Origin: Puia sp.
Lineage (GTDB): Bacteria; Bacteroidota; Bacteroidia; Chitinophagales; Chitinophagaceae
Direction: 5' to 3'
Length of the DNA stretch: 64,000 nucleotides
Assembly: GCA_031292515.1 (NCBI GenBank)
Contig: JARLGZ010000081.1
Location: forward strand, 124,001-188,000
The position numbers and the translations under genes were made by a program. This document shows positions 1-7,640 of this stretch, one piece after another. How positions within the stretch are numbered: position 1 is the first letter of the stretch; each line of letters opens with the position of its first letter. The notes under the pieces were generated by a model that was not told the origin of the DNA, did not search any database, and worked only from the letters and a program-made list of their open reading frames with translations.

Positions 1-76
1 TTCGTTTTCGATACAGCAGAGGTTGATTTTGTATCACACGTTACAATTCCGACACCCCAGAGATCTCTTTCCACAG

Positions 77-107
77 AAAAAACGATTGACTAGTAAACCG
101 TTTTTTT
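77..107 (-). terminator. Possible terminator hairpin of the GH92 gene
   Basis: An A-tract ending in CG (77-84) is mirrored by CG and a T-tract (99-107). The 14-base loop itself carries an imperfect palindrome centred on ACTAGT. Read on the minus strand, the stem is followed by a T-run, as expected 65-100 bases downstream of the GH92 stop codon. The stem is mostly A/T, so support is moderate. The rest of bases 1-173 holds no gene that I can see. Confidence 0.4.
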
Positions 108-173
108 CAGAAAAAAAGACACCCCACCCCGGGAACTCATCAACCTCTTTTACCATACCACTCAGCCGCGACC

Positions 174-2606
174 TCATTTGAACCCGTAGTTCGGCTTCGG
201 CCCCATCTGGAAAACCAACAGCTTGCCATTCACCAGGTCTTCATGACTGATAAAAGGATGTTCGACCGGCTTGCCATCCAGCGTGACGCTTTGCACATAT
301 TTGTTCGCCGCGGAGAGATTTTTCGCCACGATCTCCAACGAGACGGCTGCGCCGGTGGCCGTCTTGTAATGAATCGTCAGTTTGGGGAATTGTGGTGCGC
401 CGATCGCGTAAATGCCGGAAGCGGGTGTCACCGGATAAAAGCCCATGACGCCAAACAGATACCAGGCCGACATCTGGCCGCAATCGTCATTACCATTGAT
501 GCCCAGGGGTTTGTTGCGGTAGTTGATCGTGGTATGCGTCCTCGCCAGTTCCTGCGTCTTCCAGGGCTGCCCGCAGTAGTCATACAGATAGATATAATGA
601 TGACCCGGCTCGTTGTCGTGGTGATAGTGGTTCCCGTTGAAATTGGAATCCAGTTTGGTCGCGAATTTCTCGTTGCCGCCCATCAGTGCTATCAGGCCGG
701 GCACATCCTGCATGGCGCCAAAAAGATAGGTCCATTGATCGCCTTCCGTGAACCCATCCTGTCTGCCCAGTTTATCTTTTGGGTTGAAATAGAGAAAATC
801 GCCGTTTGCCTTTTTAGGGATGAAAAAGCCCGCGCTTGGATCGTATAGGTTCCGGTAATTTTTGCTCCATTGCAACAGCCTGGTATAATCGTCCGTTTTA
901 CCCATTGCCTTCGCCATTTGCGCGATGGTATAATCGTCCGAAGAATATTCGATGGTGCGCGACACCGACTCCGCCGTTTTGCCAAAAGGCACATACCCGA
1001 TGCTGTTAAAAGCAGTCAGGCCGGCCCTGGCTTCATACCCCGTCCATTTATCCCGGTCTCCATAGGGCAGCAAGGTATCGTCAACAGGTGGCACCAGGGC
1101 ATCTTTCATCAACGCTTCATAGGCCAGGTTGGTATCATACCCGCGATAACCTTTGATATAGGCATCGGCGACGACGGCGTCCGCATGGGTGCTGATCATG
1201 ATATTTGTCTCCGCGGGATTGGGCCACATCGGCAGACGCCCTCCTTCCTGGTACATCTGCAGCAAAGCGTTGACCAGTCCATTTACCCGGTCCGGTTGTG
1301 TAAATAACAGCAGAGGATGGAGGGCCCGATAAGTGTCCCAAAGTGAATAGTCGGTATAAGAGACGCCGTTGTGAATTTTATCGTCGAAGGCGCTATAATA
1401 TTTTCCATATTCGGAAAATTCCCGCGGAAACAGCATCGTATGGAACAGGGCCGTATAGAAGATGGCTTTCTGATCTTCGGTGATCCCCGCAGGCTGCACG
1501 CGGCTCAGGTTCTCCTGCCATTTGGCCCGGGTCGCAGCCACCGTTTTCTCAAAATCCCAGTCCGGCATCTCGTGCAAGAGATTCTCCCTCGCCTGGTCGA
1601 GGCTGATAAAGGAAGTGGCAATACGCACTTTGACGACCTCATTCTTCTTCGTCTTGAAACTGATATAAGCCCCCATCATCGTGCCGTACTGCTCGACACC
1701 GGCGGCCTTCACATCGGATCCGCTCCAGGTGCCAAAGGATTCAAAGGGCTTGTCGAACTGGATGATAAAATATCCCTTGAAGTTGGGCAACTCCGGACCT
1801 AACTGCGCAGATTGACGGTCGGGGTTATAGCCGGTGATCTCTTTATTAGCGGCATCAACTTTTACATACCCTTTCAGTGTCGCGATCCGGTGCCCCAGGT
1901 CGTTGTTGTCGTCCTGCAACGCCGGGTTCAGGTTGATGCCGTGGATGATGATATGCGACTGGTCGGATTGGGGAAAAGTGAACCGGAACATCCCGCAGCG
2001 GCTGGCGGCGGCTATCTCCCCCTTGATTATCTCTTTTTTCCCGGCCTCTTTTCCGGCTTGCAGCTGAACCGAATAGTAATACGGTTTTGAAACTTCGGTC
2101 TTGTGGCTAAAAGGCAGCGCGCGGTCGGCTGGCAACACTTTTAACTCGCCTATCTGCGGCATCACGGAGACATACCCATAATCCCCCATCCAGACAGTGG
2201 GCTGATGGGTGGCGATGAAGCCGATCACCGAGCTATCCTCATAGATATACGGCATCCGGCTCATCTTGTTTTCATGGGTCTGCAGGACAAAATTGGTCAT
2301 CGCATAGGGGCTGCCCACGATAGGCGTGGTTCCGCCGCCTTCCAGCCCCTCGGCAAAACCGGCGAATGGAGACCCGATCAACGGGTTGACATAGTCCACC
2401 GCCTCTTTTTGAGCCACCTTCTGCTGGGCCCGGACGGGCGATCCCACCAGACAGGCTGCCGTCATACAGACGGTAACCAGACAGGCTGCGCCAAGTACCC
2501 GGACCCGCAGTCTTATTTTTCTCTGTGCAGTATCTTTTTTTTGCGGACCCTCAATGCGCTGGTGGTCCTCAGTGCCATGCTGATTCTCAATGTTCGTCTT
2601 TCTCAT
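174..2606 (-). CDS. GH92 family alpha-mannosidase, secreted
   Basis: Predicted calcium-dependent exo-alpha-mannosidase of glycoside hydrolase family 92, which trims terminal mannose from alpha-mannans or N-glycans. The mature protein opens with YVNPLIGS and a GGTTPIVGSPYAMTNF segment typical of the family. The family acid is the Glu of TEGDQW near residue 621, and the family base lies in GNDDCGQMSAWY near 705-715. A hydrophobic signal (ACLVTVCMTAACLVG) precedes an AQQ cleavage site, so the enzyme is exported to the periplasm or surface. I use the ATG at 2606. The frame is open to 2696, but that extension would put a very long basic tail before the signal. Even from 2606 the n-region is long, because it contains three 18-bp repeats. 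A second GH92 lies at the other end of the window. Confidence 0.9.
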   Translation of the reverse strand: MRKTNIENQHGTEDHQRIEGPQKKDTAQRKIRLRVRVLGAACLVTVCMTAACLVGSPVRAQQKVAQKEAVDYVNPLIGSPFAGFAEGLEGGGTTPIVGSPYAMTNFVLQTHENKMSRMPYIYEDSSVIGFIATHQPTVWMGDYGYVSVMPQIGELKVLPADRALPFSHKTEVSKPYYYSVQLQAGKEAGKKEIIKGEIAAASRCGMFRFTFPQSDQSHIIIHGINLNPALQDDNNDLGHRIATLKGYVKVDAANKEITGYNPDRQSAQLGPELPNFKGYFIIQFDKPFESFGTWSGSDVKAAGVEQYGTMMGAYISFKTKKNEVVKVRIATSFISLDQARENLLHEMPDWDFEKTVAATRAKWQENLSRVQPAGITEDQKAIFYTALFHTMLFPREFSEYGKYYSAFDDKIHNGVSYTDYSLWDTYRALHPLLLFTQPDRVNGLVNALLQMYQEGGRLPMWPNPAETNIMISTHADAVVADAYIKGYRGYDTNLAYEALMKDALVPPVDDTLLPYGDRDKWTGYEARAGLTAFNSIGYVPFGKTAESVSRTIEYSSDDYTIAQMAKAMGKTDDYTRLLQWSKNYRNLYDPSAGFFIPKKANGDFLYFNPKDKLGRQDGFTEGDQWTYLFGAMQDVPGLIALMGGNEKFATKLDSNFNGNHYHHDNEPGHHYIYLYDYCGQPWKTQELARTHTTINYRNKPLGINGNDDCGQMSAWYLFGVMGFYPVTPASGIYAIGAPQFPKLTIHYKTATGAAVSLEIVAKNLSAANKYVQSVTLDGKPVEHPFISHEDLVNGKLLVFQMGPKPNYGFK
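2539..2592 (-). repeat. Three in-frame 18-bp repeats at the 5' end of the GH92 gene
   Basis: On the coding strand three 18-base units (2575-2592, 2557-2574, 2539-2556) each begin CATTGAG or CACTGAG. They encode hexapeptides of the form (I/T)-E-(N/D/G)-(Q/H/P)-(H/Q)-(G/R/K). They lie between the chosen start codon and the signal peptide core. This is one of several genes here whose 5' end carries short in-frame duplications. Confidence 0.65.
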
Positions 2607-2800
2607 ATGAATCGTCGTTTTATGATGGATTATTCTCTTCATCTCTTCATGAACGCTCCCGGAGCTAGCTGTCCGGGGACTTTTCCGAGACGCCAATTTA
2701 CCGGATTTTTTGTTAAGATGATGTTTATCAGCCCTCCCGTTCGGCAGCTAACTACCGCTTTACCCTATCTTTATCCAAACTGGCTTAACAAATCAATCGT

Positions 2801-4171
2801 TTGCCCCCTTTGCTCCGCTTTCTGGTATCCAAAGTATCTATTCCTTTGTCTGTCTTTCTTTGCCTGTCACTCCTCAAAAGCGACTGGCTCCTGGCTCAAA
2901 CCGACACCCTGCCGGCAGGGAAAATCCCTTTGGAGATACCACTTCGGACATATAGACCGCCGCGGGCGGTCTCCCAAAAACCAGCCTTCCAGGATACGAC
3001 CTATAGAAACCGGCGCGCGCAGGGCGACACTCTTCGCGATACCCTTAAAAACCCCGGCGTTCCCCAAAAAGACCTCTCGGATGTATTAAGGCGGATATTC
3101 AAAAAAAGACGACCCGCACTGACAAAAGACACCGCTACAAACGTCCGAAAGCCAACCTTCTCGGGTCTCCCGGCAGTGGGATATACGCTTACCACCAAGA
3201 CGGCGGTCACCCTCAGCGGCAACGCCGCCTTCCGGACCAGCGACGAATCCAGGCTCTCCACCATTGTCGCCAGCGCCGCCTATACCCAGAATAAGCAGTT
3301 TACGGTCCCGTTGGAAACCAGCATCTGGACCCGCGGCGACAAATACAATTTTGTGGGCGATATCCACTTCATGAAATACCCGCAGAGTACCTTTGGACTA
3401 GGTTCCAACAGTCCTATCGAAAACGAGGACCCGATGGACTACCGTTATATCCGCTTCTATGAGATCGTCTACCGGAAGATCAGCTCGGATTTCTTCCTCG
3501 GTGGGGGATACATCATCGACTGGCATTACGATATCACCGAACAGGGCCTGCCTGGCGGCGGCGTCTCGGATTATGCAAAATACGGAGCAGCCTCCAACAC
3601 GCTGTCCACAGGCTTCACCCTCAATGGCCTCTACGACACACGCGATAACTCCATCAACCCGTATAAAGGGTTCTATACCGAGCTCACCTACCGGAACTAC
3701 CAGCGATTTATGGGCAGCAATTCCGACTGGCAGTCTGCGATCATCGATGTCCGTAAATACGTCCGCTTCCCCGCATCGTCGAAAAATATCCTGGCCTTCT
3801 GGAGCTATGACTGGCTCACGCTAAACGGCCACCCACCCTATCTCGACCTGCCAAGCACGAACTGGGATCGTTTTTCCAGCACAGGTCGCGGCTATATCCA
3901 GGGCAGATTCCGTGGCAAGGAGATGGTCTACCTGGAATCGGAATACAGGTTCCCGCTAACGGCAAACGGTTTCCTCGGAGGTGTCGCCTTTGTCAACGCC
4001 GAATCGCTCTCCGGCCTCGAAAACAACCGCCTCCAATCCGTCCAGCCCGGCTTTGGCGCCGGCCTGCGGATCAAACTCAACAAGGCCTCCCGCACAAACG
4101 TCGACATCGACTATGGCTTCGGGGCCCAGGGCTCTCATGGCCTGTTCGTAAACGTGGGGGAACTATTTTAG
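2801..4171 (+). CDS. BamA/TamA-type (Omp85) outer membrane beta-barrel protein
   Basis: Outer membrane protein with a C-terminal surface-antigen (bacterial D15-type) beta-barrel. An N-terminal hydrophobic stretch followed by LLAQTD is a signal peptide. From about residue 110 to the end the chain alternates polar and aromatic residues like a barrel. It contains the GxxxDTRDNSxNPYKGFYTE signature of the Omp85 barrel and ends in a terminal strand (GLFVNVGELF). At 456 residues it is short and has no obvious row of POTRA domains, so it resembles the POTRA-poor members found in Bacteroidota, not the essential BamA. The only in-frame starter after the preceding stop at 2786 is the TTG at 2801. It diverges from the GH92 gene. 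Its substrate is unknown. Confidence 0.85.
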   Translation: MPPLLRFLVSKVSIPLSVFLCLSLLKSDWLLAQTDTLPAGKIPLEIPLRTYRPPRAVSQKPAFQDTTYRNRRAQGDTLRDTLKNPGVPQKDLSDVLRRIFKKRRPALTKDTATNVRKPTFSGLPAVGYTLTTKTAVTLSGNAAFRTSDESRLSTIVASAAYTQNKQFTVPLETSIWTRGDKYNFVGDIHFMKYPQSTFGLGSNSPIENEDPMDYRYIRFYEIVYRKISSDFFLGGGYIIDWHYDITEQGLPGGGVSDYAKYGAASNTLSTGFTLNGLYDTRDNSINPYKGFYTELTYRNYQRFMGSNSDWQSAIIDVRKYVRFPASSKNILAFWSYDWLTLNGHPPYLDLPSTNWDRFSSTGRGYIQGRFRGKEMVYLESEYRFPLTANGFLGGVAFVNAESLSGLENNRLQSVQPGFGAGLRIKLNKASRTNVDIDYGFGAQGSHGLFVNVGELF

Positions 4172-4275
4172 GAAAATCGCTTGAAGTCTAACAAGACACC
4201 AGCATTGTTTTGAAGATAGCATTGGGAGACACAAATACCACTCATTTATCTATGAATCGCGATTATTGATCCCAA

Positions 4276-4533
4276 TTATCTCATCTCCTGTATCGCCCGA
4301 ACATCCGTGGGAAACAACAACACCGTTTCTCCCTTATACGAGACGGGGTCTCTCCGATAAGCCGCCAAATCCCGGATATGCGTGAAGCTGACCGCGAGCG
4401 GATCCGAATCGGCCGGATACCCGGGCAAATCCGAAATCACGCCCACCCATTCGGTACCGTCGGCATGAGTAATAACGATTAATTGGTCATGATACCGGGC
4501 ATAGAGCCCGCTGGCGATTTGAATATTCATCAT
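4276..4533 (-). CDS. Small hypothetical protein
   Basis: A protein of about 85 residues that I do not recognise. Two consecutive ATGs (4533 and 4530) precede NIQIASGLYARYHDQLI; the frame is open up to 4593, but that part looks like untranslated leader. It is predicted soluble and mixed alpha/beta, with no signal peptide. It includes the segment HADGTEWVGVISDLPGYPADSD. The gene follows the GHL6-like glycosidase in the same direction after about 110 bases and could share its transcript. The A-rich spacer 4594-4644 carries nothing else. Confidence 0.55.
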   Translation of the reverse strand: MMNIQIASGLYARYHDQLIVITHADGTEWVGVISDLPGYPADSDPLAVSFTHIRDLAAYRRDPVSYKGETVLLFPTDVRAIQEMR

Positions 4534-4644
4534 AGTCTTCGGTTTAGGGGACCAATAATAAGGAGCAAGTTTAATAAAAATAATCAACTCCACACTATCC
4601 CGGCAAATAGCAATCGTTAAAAAAAAGACAAGACCGCCAATCCC

Positions 4645-7062
4645 TCACTCAATCACCACCACCTCGTGATCCACGATCTTCCCCACCTCGAAATAGCTCC
4701 ATCCACCTGATACCGCGCCCGGGAAAGAATCACCCGACACAAGCCCCAGCAGGTCCTTGCCCCCAATCCCCTCCGGCAGCCTGACCCCGATCTTCAAAGG
4801 GCCGATGGCAATAAACTCATCCAGCGGCTGTCGCCAGGTAGCCGTGCTGGTGAGGTTCACCAGGTGCAATACCAGCCGGTCCGTCTGCCGGTATAAATGA
4901 CAATCCACCAATCCCGCTCCTTCCACCGTCACCGGCATCTCCTCCCCGGCAGCCCAGCGCACTATATTCTTTAACAGATTCCCGTGATCCGGAAGATTGG
5001 AACGGCCAAACTGCCTGTCGATATCCGCCGGAAGAAAAACGACACTTCCCCGTTCACCTGTTTTTTTGACAGCTCGGTCCGATCCGGCCCTTCTTTGCCT
5101 TTGAGAGGTCTCCCGACCTCCCGGGTTCAGCACGAGAGCCGGGATATCCGTCTTCGGCTCCCGCATCCAGGCCTTCTCCGGGGGATACACCGGGAACTGC
5201 GGGATAAAAGTCAGCAATACTTCCGCGCCCTCCCCGATCTGCAATGGCCTCAGCATCCCACCAAAAGGCAGGATATCCGTCTCCTCAAATCCGCTCAGGA
5301 TCGGGTGGCGCGTTGCCAACCTTCCTCCTGCATCGACCACGGCCGGTTCATCGGCCTTATGCGGGCCGTCGACGCGCGCACGCAGCTCCGGCGACAGCCT
5401 GAGATAAGTATGATAGACATCGCCGGCCATTTTTTCCGGCTCCTTCCCCCTGCTCCTGGCGAACCTTCCGGCAGCCACCCCGGCGCCCGTACCTGCGTCA
5501 TGCGCACCCGCATCCTGTCCCACCGCATCATGAGATCCCGCATCGTGAGTCCCTGCATCACGCCCGCCGGCAATATGCGCGCCGAAAAGATCCCCCAACG
5601 CATAATCCACACGCCGGTCGCCCCACTCGTCGAACAGGCTCGTCTCCCCGGTCGCCACCAGGTTCCCGCCCCCCTCTACAAAACGCCTGACGGCAGCAAC
5701 CTGGTCGTCGGTCATCGCAGCCAGGTTTGGCAACACCAGCACACTCAATTCCGCCGCCATCCGGTCTATATGATCCGCATGTACCGGCAGGTAAGGGATC
5801 CTCCCCCGGATCATCGCCTGCGCCATACCCCGCCAGGGAAGCTCCACCAACTCATCGGCATGATCCCGCCCATAGAAGTCCATATTCGTCTGCGACCATA
5901 CGATGCCCACCCTCGCTACCGGCTGCCGGTCGACCAGGAAGGGTTCGTGTTCCCGGTGCCATCGAAAGATCTTTTCCGGGTTGTGATACATCCGCCTGTC
6001 TTCATGATAAGCCGCCACCATATGCCACCACGGTTGGATACCGCCGGCGATACCCTCAATCATCCACATTCGCGCTTCGGGTTCGGGTTTGCAGGCCAGC
6101 CGGAACCAGGGATCATGCGCCTGGTACATCGCCATACTCTCCGGCACCAGCTTGTCCCAGCCCAATATACCATGAATCAGCTTTCCGATCTCGCCGTTAT
6201 GCTGAAAGCCACCCGCGTCGGAACGCGCCTGGTCGTCGAGCATGATGATCTCCGCCCGCTGGCAGATTTTATTGAAATCGCGAAAACTCCTCCCCTGCTC
6301 GCCGATAGAACCGCTGTTCATACCGGACCAGATGCAATGCTCTCCTCCCGCGGACTTCGTGACGCGGTTGTTCTGATCCCATAGTTCCAGGCGTCGTTCA
6401 TAGCTCCAGCCAATCCACGCCCTGTAAGCGGGGTCATCCCAGTTTTTTACACGGGGGATAGCATGACCGGTCTTGTTATGGAAGCTGCGGCTGCAGTTTA
6501 TGCAATAGCAGATCGAATCGCGGCCCAGCCCGCTCCAGCTGTTGTCGGTGAACCCTTCCGGGTGATAGAGACCGGCAATCTCCCGCAGGACGGCCGGGAT
6601 ATGTTCGTTGTAATAAGGACCATTAATACAGGAGACATAGAGATCCCCTGCCTTGTAAGGCTTGCCGTTGACATCGATAGCGAACCAATCGGGATGAGCC
6701 CTGTAAAAATCCTCATGCGCGCGGTTCGAATCCATACGGGCAAATACGGCCAGCCCGTCGTCATGCGCCGCGCGACACAGATCGCCAAACAAATCTCTTC
6801 CGTTTAAATACGCCGCCTTTCGATGAAGCGGAATCCTGGTGGGATAATAGGCAACGATACCGCCCGCATTGACGATGACGCCACGCGTCTCCGTTCGTTT
6901 CCAGTAACTGCGCCACCAGGAGATATCATATTGCGCAGGATCTTTTTCCGTGATATTCACCTGGCCCCAGCGGGTGACGCCTCTGTACCATGGATTATTC
7001 GATGAATTTCCCGACGAAATGCCCGACGAAATGCCTGATGAATTGCCCGATGAATTTCCCAT
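4645..7062 (-). CDS. Putative glycoside hydrolase, GHL6-like with beta-galactosidase trimerisation-like domain
   Basis: A large glycosidase-like protein. Residues about 25-400 resemble the hypothetical glycosyl hydrolase 6 (alpha-L-fucosidase-like TIM barrel) family, with the segments FARMDSNRAHEDFYRAHPDW and TDNSWSGLGRDSICYC. Residues about 405-680 resemble the flavodoxin-like trimerisation domain of GH42 beta-galactosidases (VGIVWSQTNMDFYGRD, then VLPNLAAMTDDQVAAVRRFV). The C-terminus is a beta-sandwich. No signal peptide is visible, so it may be cytoplasmic, unlike most hydrolases here. Two low-complexity tracts stand out: an N-terminal run of NSSG-like units and an internal run of (T/S/A)HDAG pentapeptides inside the flavodoxin-like domain. 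The substrate cannot be told from sequence. Confidence 0.75.
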   Translation of the reverse strand: MGNSSGNSSGISSGISSGNSSNNPWYRGVTRWGQVNITEKDPAQYDISWWRSYWKRTETRGVIVNAGGIVAYYPTRIPLHRKAAYLNGRDLFGDLCRAAHDDGLAVFARMDSNRAHEDFYRAHPDWFAIDVNGKPYKAGDLYVSCINGPYYNEHIPAVLREIAGLYHPEGFTDNSWSGLGRDSICYCINCSRSFHNKTGHAIPRVKNWDDPAYRAWIGWSYERRLELWDQNNRVTKSAGGEHCIWSGMNSGSIGEQGRSFRDFNKICQRAEIIMLDDQARSDAGGFQHNGEIGKLIHGILGWDKLVPESMAMYQAHDPWFRLACKPEPEARMWMIEGIAGGIQPWWHMVAAYHEDRRMYHNPEKIFRWHREHEPFLVDRQPVARVGIVWSQTNMDFYGRDHADELVELPWRGMAQAMIRGRIPYLPVHADHIDRMAAELSVLVLPNLAAMTDDQVAAVRRFVEGGGNLVATGETSLFDEWGDRRVDYALGDLFGAHIAGGRDAGTHDAGSHDAVGQDAGAHDAGTGAGVAAGRFARSRGKEPEKMAGDVYHTYLRLSPELRARVDGPHKADEPAVVDAGGRLATRHPILSGFEETDILPFGGMLRPLQIGEGAEVLLTFIPQFPVYPPEKAWMREPKTDIPALVLNPGGRETSQRQRRAGSDRAVKKTGERGSVVFLPADIDRQFGRSNLPDHGNLLKNIVRWAAGEEMPVTVEGAGLVDCHLYRQTDRLVLHLVNLTSTATWRQPLDEFIAIGPLKIGVRLPEGIGGKDLLGLVSGDSFPGAVSGGWSYFEVGKIVDHEVVVIE
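5494..5561 (-). repeat. 15-bp coding repeat (HDAG-type pentapeptides)
   Basis: Within the GHL6-like gene, 15-base units encode successive pentapeptides RDAG, THDAG, SHDAV, GQDAG and AHDAG, followed by TGAG. The tract sits in what should be a loop of the trimerisation-like domain and is unlike the surrounding sequence. It looks like an expanded loop, not a functional motif. Confidence 0.7.
7001..7060 (-). repeat. Five 12-bp tandem repeats at the start of the GHL6-like gene
   Basis: Exactly five 12-base units fill 7001-7060 and merge with the start codon (CAT at 7060-7062 on the + strand). On the coding strand a typical unit is GGCAATTCATCA. They translate as Asn/Ile-Ser-Ser-Gly repeats immediately after Met-Gly. 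Because the repeat is a multiple of three, copy-number change would alter the N-terminus without breaking the frame. Confidence 0.9.
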
Positions 7063-7067
7063 ATGTT

Positions 7068-7102
7068 AATTTATAAGACCCCGGCCGGGGCACTTATAAA
7101 TT
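7068..7102. promoter_or_regulatory. Long perfect inverted repeat with GC core upstream of the GHL6-like gene
   Basis: AATTTATAAG (7068-7077) and its exact reverse complement CTTATAAATT (7093-7102) flank a self-complementary core CCCCGGCCGGGG (7079-7090). The element is 6 bases from the start codon of the GHL6-like gene, so it lies in that gene's leader or promoter. No T-run follows on either strand, which argues against a simple terminator. An operator or a leader hairpin is more likely. Confidence 0.6.
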
Positions 7103-7152
7103 TCAGCAATTCTAACGGTTGTCGCCGGAAAATTTTATAGAAGGCAAGGGCC

Positions 7153-7175
7153 CCGGTATTAGAAGCCCATACCGG
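7153..7175 (-). terminator. Hairpin downstream of the small membrane protein gene
   Basis: CCGGTAT (7153-7159) pairs with ATACCGG (7169-7175) around a 9-base loop, 20 bases beyond the stop codon of the membrane protein gene. No T-run follows, so this may be a 3' stabilising hairpin instead of an intrinsic terminator. Confidence 0.4.
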
Positions 7176-7195
7176 CCGATACCCTTCACAAAACC

Positions 7196-7630
7196 CTAGA
7201 ATAAAAACTCCTCGAACTTCTTGTAGTGAAATAAAAAAGGCATCAGCAGCGCGGAACAGATCCCCATGATCACAATGACTCCCGACAACAGACCCCGGAA
7301 CTGCTCGCTGACTTCATAGTCGGCCGAACGATGCACCCCTGCCGCCTGCCACAAACAGAATAGCGTGATCAGCACAAATACGGTCACAAAAATCAAGGTG
7401 CTCATTTTAAAGAATCGCTGCAAGACAGAATAGATCAGGCCGATCACCAGGAAGACGATATTGACGCCGAAAATAAGGGATGAAACATTGATAATCTCGG
7501 ACAAGGTGAAACCCGTGGCGTCCCGGTAGAGGATGTTATAGAACAGGCAAATAACAGTAGCTACGATTCCCGCAAAGACCCCCGTCAGAAGGGTCTTGCC
7601 AAAGGGATAAATTTGTTCATCTGTATGCAT
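7196..7630 (-). CDS. Small integral membrane protein, four predicted TM helices
   Basis: A protein of 144 residues with four hydrophobic segments (about 13-33, 45-65, 75-95 and 112-132) and short charged ends. It resembles the conserved small membrane proteins of Bacteroidota annotated only as hypothetical. It follows the ClC gene by 10 bases in the same direction, so the two are probably cotranscribed. That suggests, but does not show, a role connected with ion transport. Confidence 0.6.
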   Translation of the reverse strand: MHTDEQIYPFGKTLLTGVFAGIVATVICLFYNILYRDATGFTLSEIINVSSLIFGVNIVFLVIGLIYSVLQRFFKMSTLIFVTVFVLITLFCLWQAAGVHRSADYEVSEQFRGLLSGVIVIMGICSALLMPFLFHYKKFEEFLF

Positions 7631-7640
7631 AAAATAGATT

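Noticed and set aside
4984-6384. Long plus-strand open frame opposite the GHL6-like gene
   Set aside because: Antisense shadow of a GC-rich gene. The Arg/Pro/His-rich translation has no domain, while the minus-strand frame has clear homology.
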